A stretch of DNA of 64,000 bases, from NCBI RefSeq assembly GCF_001570565.1, contig NZ_BBXE01000040.1:1-64000 (forward strand), in the 5' to 3' direction. The position numbers and the translations under genes were made by a program. The notes beneath the pieces were generated by a model, which did no database searches, was not told where the DNA came from, and was given only the letters and a program-made list of their open reading frames with translations. Origin of the DNA: Herbidospora yilanensis (GTDB lineage Bacteria > Actinomycetota > Actinomycetes > Streptosporangiales > Streptosporangiaceae). The stretch's first letter is position 1. Each line of letters opens with the position of its first letter. Shown piece after piece: positions 59,570 through 64,000 of this stretch.

Positions 59570-60789
59570 GCCGCGACCCTCCTCAGGTAGGCCTCGGCCC
59601 GCTCGGCGTCCATGAACCACTCGGCGTAGTCGGAGGGGTCGTCGAACCCGTTGACGAACCGGTGGGCGACCTCGGGGTGCTGCCCGGCCGCGCCCAGGAG
59701 CGCCAGGTGGTGGGGTTCGGCCGGCGCCAGCAGGGCGTTGGTCCAGGCGGTGACGTGCTGGGCCTGGGCCCAGAAGCGGTCGAAGGTGGCCCGCATCCAG
59801 TCGGCGTCGAACGGCTGCGAGCCGCGCTCCATGATGGCCTGCAGATAGGTGGCGGCGCACTTGGCGGCGTTGTTGCTGCCCTGCCCGGTGATCGGGTCGT
59901 TGAGCACCACGACGTCGGCGACCCCGAAGATCGGCGCGCCGGAGGGCAACACGGCGACGGGGTGGCGCACCGTGGGGGCGAAGCGGCCGGTCAGCACGGC
60001 GTTGTCGTCGGTGAGCTCGATGCCGTCGCAGCGCTCGGCCTCCCACGGGAAGAACGTCTCCAGGATCTGCCGGCTGCGCGCCAGGTGCTCGGCGGGGCTC
60101 CGCACGTCGCCCCAGCAGTCCATGGGGCCGCCCGGCACGCCCTCGAACACCATGATCTCGCAGGGGCCGGTGTTCGTGAGGGCGGGGAAGACGAAGTACT
60201 CGCCCACACCCGGGAGCAGGTTGAAGCAGACCGCCGAGTGGTCGGGGCGCGGGGTCAGGCCGTTGACGTAGGTGACCGCGAGGGCGCGCTGCGGAGCGGC
60301 GTAGGGGGAGCGCCCGGGGTCGCGCTCGAACAGCGACGCGATCTGCCCCTTGCCCGCCGCGACGAGGACCAGGTCGTAGCGGGCGGCGTAGGTCTCCAGG
60401 TCTTCGGGGGTGGCGTCGTGCAGGACGAGCTTGCCGCCGAGCCGCTCGAACTCGCCCAGCCAGGCGGGCATCTTCAGCCGCTGGTCGACCGAGCGGGCCG
60501 GGGTGTCGAGGCGTCCGGCCCAGTCGAGTAACTTGCCGCCCTCCGGGCTCGGCACGGTGAGCGCGATGCCCTCGATGGGCGGGCAGAGGTCGGCCCACCA
60601 GTCGAGGCCGAGTTCGCGCTCATGGGCGAGCGCGGTGCCGAACATGCACTGGCCGGACATGACCCGGCCGTCGCGGATGTCCTCGGGGGTGCGGTTGGAG
60701 ATCACGGTGACGTCGTAGCCCTGCTGGAGCAGGCCGATGGCCAGGTGGAGGCCGGCCTGCCCGGCGCCGACGATGAGGATGTCTCGCAT
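59566..60789 (-). CDS. Styrene/indole monooxygenase-like FAD epoxidase (StyA-like)
   Basis: A 407-residue two-component flavoprotein monooxygenase. The FAD motif at the N-terminus is ILIVGAGQAGLHLAIGL (about residues 4-20). The family segments HERELGLDWW, GEYFVFPALTN and NDPITGQGSNNAAKCA (about 319-334) match the styrene monooxygenase group, which lacks its own reductase domain. AAAGGA lies before ATG 60789; the longer open frame to 60993 is rejected. It is paired with a flavin reductase downstream and an AraC regulator upstream on the same strand. It would epoxidise or hydroxylate an aromatic alkene or indole-like substrate. Confidence 0.9.
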   Translation of the reverse strand: MRDILIVGAGQAGLHLAIGLLQQGYDVTVISNRTPEDIRDGRVMSGQCMFGTALAHERELGLDWWADLCPPIEGIALTVPSPEGGKLLDWAGRLDTPARSVDQRLKMPAWLGEFERLGGKLVLHDATPEDLETYAARYDLVLVAAGKGQIASLFERDPGRSPYAAPQRALAVTYVNGLTPRPDHSAVCFNLLPGVGEYFVFPALTNTGPCEIMVFEGVPGGPMDCWGDVRSPAEHLARSRQILETFFPWEAERCDGIELTDDNAVLTGRFAPTVRHPVAVLPSGAPIFGVADVVVLNDPITGQGSNNAAKCAATYLQAIMERGSQPFDADWMRATFDRFWAQAQHVTAWTNALLAPAEPHHLALLGAAGQHPEVAHRFVNGFDDPSDYAEWFMDAERAEAYLRRVAA

Positions 60790-60890
60790 GGTGGTGTGTC
60801 CTTTCGGTGTCAGTAGTGGAGGTGTTGCCGGCGCCTGACAAGAACGGTACGTTCGGCGCCGCCACCCCGGCCATCCACTGAGCGCGGATC

Positions 60891-61910
60891 TCATCCACCT
60901 GACGCGGGCCCTCTCCGCAGCGTCTCCGACGGCGGCAGCCCGTACTGCTCGCGGTACTGCGCGGCGAACCGCCCCTGGTGCAGGAACCCCCACCGGGCCG
61001 CCACCGTGGTCACCGTGACCCGGGCGGGGTCGGCAGCCTTGAGCTCGTCGTGCACCCGCGTCAGCCGCACCCGCCGGAGGTAGGCCATCGGGGTCAGCCC
61101 GAGATGCGCGCGGAAGCCCTCCTGGAGGGACCGGCCGCTGACCGCGACCGCGCCGGCGATGTCGGAGGTGGTCAGCGGGAGGTGCGCGTGCCCCTCGACG
61201 AACTCCATCGCCCGGCGCACCACCTTCGGCAGCGCGGGCTGCCTGGGCGCCGTCAGCCGCTCACGGTAGTTGGACGGCTGCATGGTCAGCAGCAGGCTGA
61301 TCAGGGCGTTCTCCAGATGCGCGATGGCCAGCGGATGGCCGGTCAGCCCGTCGTCGCGTTCGCCCTCCCGGACGAGCAGGTCGGCCATGTCCCGCCACGA
61401 CCGGCTCCAGCCGGTCGTCAGGTCCACGCCGAGGTCGAAGACGATCGGATCGCCGATGGGTTCGCCGAGCATCTGCTCCAGCGACCGCTCGATGGAGGCG
61501 CGCTCGAACTTGATGACGAGCTGGGGGCAGCCGGCCGCCCAGCGCATGTCGAGGTGGCGGGTCGGCGACGGCAGCGCGGCCAGCGCCGGGGTGGAGACGA
61601 TCTCCCGGTCGCCGGCGCGGATGAGGCTCCGCCCGGCGAGCGGGATCATGACGAGGAAGAAGGTGTCGAGGTCACCCGGTTCGATGTGCACGTCGCCCCC
61701 GTAGTCGAGGTAGCTGACGCGGACCGAGCCGAGCTGGACGGAGTTGAACCGGGCCGACAGCAGGTTCGCATGCCCGGAAAGGTCCAGCCGGTGGGGGCAG
61801 AACACCTTGGCGACCTCGCCGCGGACCTCGTCGAGGTCGGAGCTGGCGAAGACGGCACGATTGCTGAGGAGCACACCCGATGATCGGCCTTTTCGGGCGT
61901 GGCGTTCCAT
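60891..61910 (-). CDS. AraC-family regulator, probable activator of the styrene-monooxygenase-like operon
   Basis: A 339-residue regulator. The N-terminal ~200 residues resemble the AraC_binding_2 domain (including LVMIPLAGRSLIRAGDRE). The C-terminal double HTH lies at about 235-330, with LPLTTSDIAGAVAVSGRSLQ (about 241-260), and the second helix pair around WGFLHQGRFAAQYREQYG. It lies 101 bases upstream of the styA-like gene in the same direction. AraC regulators of this kind often sense aromatic compounds. Confidence 0.9.
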   Translation of the reverse strand: MERHARKGRSSGVLLSNRAVFASSDLDEVRGEVAKVFCPHRLDLSGHANLLSARFNSVQLGSVRVSYLDYGGDVHIEPGDLDTFFLVMIPLAGRSLIRAGDREIVSTPALAALPSPTRHLDMRWAAGCPQLVIKFERASIERSLEQMLGEPIGDPIVFDLGVDLTTGWSRSWRDMADLLVREGERDDGLTGHPLAIAHLENALISLLLTMQPSNYRERLTAPRQPALPKVVRRAMEFVEGHAHLPLTTSDIAGAVAVSGRSLQEGFRAHLGLTPMAYLRRVRLTRVHDELKAADPARVTVTTVAARWGFLHQGRFAAQYREQYGLPPSETLRRGPASGG

Positions 61911-61986
61911 GAAAAAAGACGCACACCTGGCGCTACATTTTCGGGACGGTTACGGTCTCGCCCGTTTCCGGCAGGACAGCGGCCGG

Positions 61987-62610
61987 TCACGGCTCCGACG
62001 GCGTGGTGAACTCGTCGGCCCACTGGAGCACGCGGTGGGCGCCCGCCCGTTCGGCCGTCTCCCGGGCCTCCGCGATCAGGTCGGCCGCGTCGCCGGGGCG
62101 GCCTTCGTCCCGTGCCAGGTAGGCCAGCCCGACCAGGTTCGCCGCCACCCCGGGGAGGAAACCCAGCTCGCGCCGCAGCCGGGTCGACTCCTCCAGCAGC
62201 TCCCGCGCCTCGGGCGTGCCCTTCGAGGCGAAGGCCAGGTGCCTCAGCGTGTACGCCAGCGTCTCCCGGTCGCCGGCGTCGGTCGCCAGGTCGCGGGCGC
62301 GCTCGAAGAAGGGCCGGGCCACGTCGTCCTCTCCGGCGACGACCTGGTGGTAGATGCCGACCCAGAACAGCGCCTCGGCCTCGCCCCGGATGTCGCCCAG
62401 GGAGTCGTAGAGGTCCACGGCGCGCTCGAACGCGGTGACGTCGCCGTCGCCCTCACCGGAGAGGTAGCGGGCGTGGGCGACGCGGCCGCGGGCGAGCATG
62501 AGGTCGGCCTCCACACTGTCGAGGGCCAGGTCGGCCATGTCGAGCGCGCCCTCGGTCCCGATGAAGACGGCCTGCTCGTACAGTGTCTTGGCGTTCTCGA
62601 TACGTCCCAT
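61987..62610 (-). CDS. Tetratricopeptide-repeat protein
   Basis: A 207-residue soluble protein built of helical pairs, with TPR-like spacing: FERAVDLYDSLGDIRGEAEA (about residues 61-80), then FFERARDLATDAGDRETLAY (about 101-120), then the ARELLEESTRLRRELG pair and ADLIAEARETAERAG. There is no other domain and no signal peptide. It would serve in protein-protein interaction; the partner is not identified. It is divergent from the DUF1877 gene with 32 bases between starts. Confidence 0.8.
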   Translation of the reverse strand: MGRIENAKTLYEQAVFIGTEGALDMADLALDSVEADLMLARGRVAHARYLSGEGDGDVTAFERAVDLYDSLGDIRGEAEALFWVGIYHQVVAGEDDVARPFFERARDLATDAGDRETLAYTLRHLAFASKGTPEARELLEESTRLRRELGFLPGVAANLVGLAYLARDEGRPGDAADLIAEARETAERAGAHRVLQWADEFTTPSEP

Positions 62611-62642
62611 CCGCCGACCCTACGCCCGGGAGCACGAACCGC

Positions 62643-63062
62643 ATGGGAATCACGTGCCAGTACCTCAACGTGCGTCCGGAGGAGATCGAACCCCTCCTGC
62701 GCCATCCCCAGCGGATCGACGAGATCATGGAGGACGTCGAGCGCGGCCTGAACATCGACAAGGCCTGGGACGGGCTGGCCGCCCTCCTCACGGACATGCC
62801 CGTCGACGTGGTCTTCGGCGGCACGCCGCTGGAGACGGGCCACGAGTTCCCCTACGGCCCGCCGCGCTACCTGTCGCCGGAGCAGGTCGTGATCGCGGCC
62901 GAGTCGCTCCCCGGCGTGTTGCGCTACGACGGGACGGCGATGACCGGCGTCTACCCGGGCGACGACGACGAGGACTACTACCGCCGCCACTACGCCGGGC
63001 TCTGGGAGTTCTTCTCCACCTGCGCCAAGAACGGCGACGCCGTCGTGGTCACGCTGTTGTGA
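62643..63062 (+). CDS. DUF1877 (YfbM-like) family protein
   Basis: A 139-residue protein matching the small DUF1877/YfbM family. The start is MGITCQYLNVRPEEIEPLL, the middle is DKAWDGLAALLT (about residues 41-52), and LSPEQVVIAAESL (about 79-91) is a typical segment. The C-terminus is YYRRHYAGLWEFF...A. The ATG at 62643 matches the family start; an upstream frame start at 62583 overlaps the divergent gene. The function of the family is unknown; some members are linked to immunity-like roles, which I cannot support here. Confidence 0.85.
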   Translation: MGITCQYLNVRPEEIEPLLRHPQRIDEIMEDVERGLNIDKAWDGLAALLTDMPVDVVFGGTPLETGHEFPYGPPRYLSPEQVVIAAESLPGVLRYDGTAMTGVYPGDDDEDYYRRHYAGLWEFFSTCAKNGDAVVVTLL

Positions 63063-63068
63063 AGCCGG

Positions 63069-63635
63069 CTAGAACCGGCGGCACTGGTCTTCCCTGTCGC
63101 CGCCGACCTTGTTGCCGCCCCCGGTCGGCCGGGGCGAGTTCTCCTTGCACTGAAGGTTGCCCTTCATCCTGTTGTCCGTGATCTGCGCGCCGCCCCTGTT
63201 CCCGACGACCTGGATCGACCCGCCCACCCGGTTGGAGTTCACCTTGAGGTGGCGCCGGTTGGCGTCGAGCTGGATGTCGGAGTCGATCCGCGACGAGGTG
63301 ACGGTGGCCGCCCCGCCCTGCTTGACCTGGACGCTGCCCCTGACGTGAGACCCCGCGAGCACACTGACGGCCCTGGCGTTCTCACCCTGGACGTCGCCCT
63401 CCACCCTGATGCCCCGGGCGACCAGCGTGGCCCCCCGCTCGACCTTGAGCGTGCCCTTGATCCGGGTGCCGACCAGCGTGCACGTGGCCCCCGAGGGCAC
63501 CCGCAGGTCGTCGACCGTGACGGCTCGCATCGTCTTCCGGCACGACCGCTCCTCGGCGGCCGCCGGCGCCACGAGCCCGACACCGCCGAGCACCGCGCCC
63601 AGCACGACCCCGCCCAGCAGAACCCTCTTGTCCAT
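63069..63635 (-). CDS. Secreted beta-helix-like repeat protein of unknown function
   Basis: A 188-residue exported protein. ATG 63635 with GGAGGGG upstream gives a signal peptide (about 1-27, ending APAAAEE). The mature part consists of about five imperfect 21-23 residue repeats of the form (hydrophobic)-x-(N/S)-x-(R/I)-x-G-(N/D/S)-(hydrophobic)-Q-V, for example GTRIKGTLKVERGATL and SNRVGGSIQVVGNRGGA. This resembles right-handed beta-helix or bactofilin-type stacking. Paired cysteines sit at both ends of the repeat array. I do not recognise a named family. Confidence 0.7.
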   Translation of the reverse strand: MDKRVLLGGVVLGAVLGGVGLVAPAAAEERSCRKTMRAVTVDDLRVPSGATCTLVGTRIKGTLKVERGATLVARGIRVEGDVQGENARAVSVLAGSHVRGSVQVKQGGAATVTSSRIDSDIQLDANRRHLKVNSNRVGGSIQVVGNRGGAQITDNRMKGNLQCKENSPRPTGGGNKVGGDREDQCRRF

Positions 63636-63752
63636 CGGAACCCCTCCCATCGGAAGCGGGCGATCCACCCGCCTGGGAAAGAGCTTCGAGGCCGGCGGTG
63701 AACCGTCCATGAGCCACTGATGAGCGGTCTCTCATCCGGGACCGCGAGGAGG

Positions 63753-63775
63753 GCCCGGCGCCGCCCGCGCCGGGC
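63753..63775 (-). terminator. Hairpin terminator downstream of the fragment at 63782
   Basis: GCCCGGCGC and GCGCCGGGC form a perfect 9-base-pair stem around CGCCC. In the leftward direction it begins 6 bases after the TAA of the fragment at 63782-63979. Its position directly behind that stop supports the fragment being the genuine 3' end of a gene. Confidence 0.6.
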
Positions 63776-63781
63776 GGAAGC

Positions 63782-63979
63782 TTATGCCGCCGTCAGCCCG
63801 ACCTGCTGGAGAACGCTCTCCCAATGACTTAATTCATGCCGTGGGATTTCCGCGATCACGGTGATGTGCTGCGACTTCTCTTCGAGAGAGCGCTCTTGTG
63901 AACGTATTGACTCGATCCAGTAACACGGTAAGGATTCGGCGTGTGCAGCCCTCCATGCGAAAGAGACGCTTCGCCGTCC
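63782..63979 (-). pseudogene. C-terminal fragment of an unrecognised gene
   Basis: This leftward frame of 65 codons reads like real protein: segments SLEEKSQHITVIAEIPRHEL and then SHWESVLQQVGLTAA before TAA, with balanced composition unlike the Arg/Ala/Gly-rich shadow frames of this genome. It is followed at once by a hairpin terminator. Upstream it is closed by TGA at 63980-63982, and there is no ATG, GTG or TTG ahead of the conserved-looking part. It is therefore a truncated or frameshifted gene, or a small protein with a non-standard start. It fills most of the 319-base gap between genes at 63636-63954. I recognise no family. Confidence 0.35.
63907..63935 (+). promoter_or_regulatory. Candidate sigma70-type promoter of the last gene
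   Basis: TTGACT (63907-63912), a 16-base spacer and TAAGGAT (63929-63935) match the housekeeping sigma factor pattern of actinomycetes. Transcription would start about 10-15 bases before the ATG at 63955. The patch is unusually A/T-rich for the window. Confidence 0.5.
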
Positions 63980-64000
63980 TCAGTGGTTTGTCCCTGCTGT
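63955..64000 (+). CDS. Start of a secreted-protein gene (runs off window)
   Basis: ATG 63955 opens a frame whose first 15 residues are MRKRRFAVLSGLSLL. They have a basic start followed by a hydrophobic core, as in a signal peptide. A good promoter lies 20-48 bases upstream. There is no clear Shine-Dalgarno sequence, so the transcript may have a very short leader. The rest of the gene is beyond base 64000, so the product cannot be named. Confidence 0.5.
   Translation, partial: MRKRRFAVLSGLSLL

Overview
The window is chromosomal DNA from a high-GC, Gram-positive actinomycete. The evidence is GC-rich third codon positions throughout, many GTG starts and near-leaderless genes, an F420-type LLM oxidoreductase, a furA-katG pair, SpoIIE/RsbW-type regulators, PucR, GntR/FCD and MmyB-type regulators, and in-frame TTA codons in a few genes. 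A filamentous genus of the Streptosporangiaceae kind would fit, but the genus is an inference. I saw no rRNA or tRNA gene, insertion sequence, phage module or CRISPR array.

Layout. (1) 1-12.8 kb is mostly single genes: the N-terminal third of clpC with a likely ClgR box, three esterase or alpha/beta hydrolase genes, an LCM-type methyltransferase, a PucR regulator, a molybdopterin-binding regulator, a STAS protein, an F420 oxidoreductase divergent from a TetR gene, a pyruvate-dehydrogenase-E1-like enzyme, a secreted zinc peptidase and a lipoprotein hydrolase. (2) 12.8-19.3 kb holds furA-katG with a terminator, an AlbA_2/Schlafen-type regulator behind a perfect palindrome, a scar where a divergent HxlR/SDR pair was destroyed by deletion, a SnoaL-like gene and an FCD regulator. 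(3) 19.4-28.1 kb is a surface-anchoring and glycan locus. It has an exosortase-family transpeptidase coupled to a processive family-2 glycosyltransferase, a non-hydrolysing UDP-GlcNAc 2-epimerase coupled to an atypical response regulator, two GT-C-like membrane proteins, a secreted protein with a C-terminal sorting tail, and an unlisted 51-residue protein that is essentially only an LPFTG sorting signal. This is the best candidate for a little-described system.

(4) 28.1-31.6 kb has a methyltransferase-TetR operon under tandem operators, then an RsbW-RsbV fusion coupled to a GAF-SpoIIE phosphatase. (5) 31.6-47.4 kb is a carbohydrate catabolic island. One leftward operon encodes two medium-chain dehydrogenases, a DhnA/LacD-type aldolase, an FGGY kinase, a sugar ABC importer and a Gfo/Idh/MocA oxidoreductase. 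A second leftward operon encodes an SDR, a HbpS/GlcG protein, two DJ-1/PfpI proteins flanking a phosphotriesterase-family hydrolase, an amidohydrolase and an acetyl-xylan esterase. A divergent C45 acyltransferase-FCD regulator pair completes it. All three promoters carry a TGTCTGACA-like FadR-type operator, so the island is probably one regulon for one unidentified substrate.

(6) 47.4-56.3 kb has a membrane Ser/Thr kinase, an HTH-ClpN protein behind two identical-arm operators, and a 2150-residue secreted multidomain protein. (7) 56.3-64 kb has a YcaQ-like winged-helix protein, an MmyB-type regulator with an SDR, a styrene-monooxygenase-like styA/styB pair with an AraC regulator, a TPR protein, a DUF1877 protein, a secreted repeat protein, a broken gene fragment with its terminator, and the start of a secreted-protein gene running off the edge.
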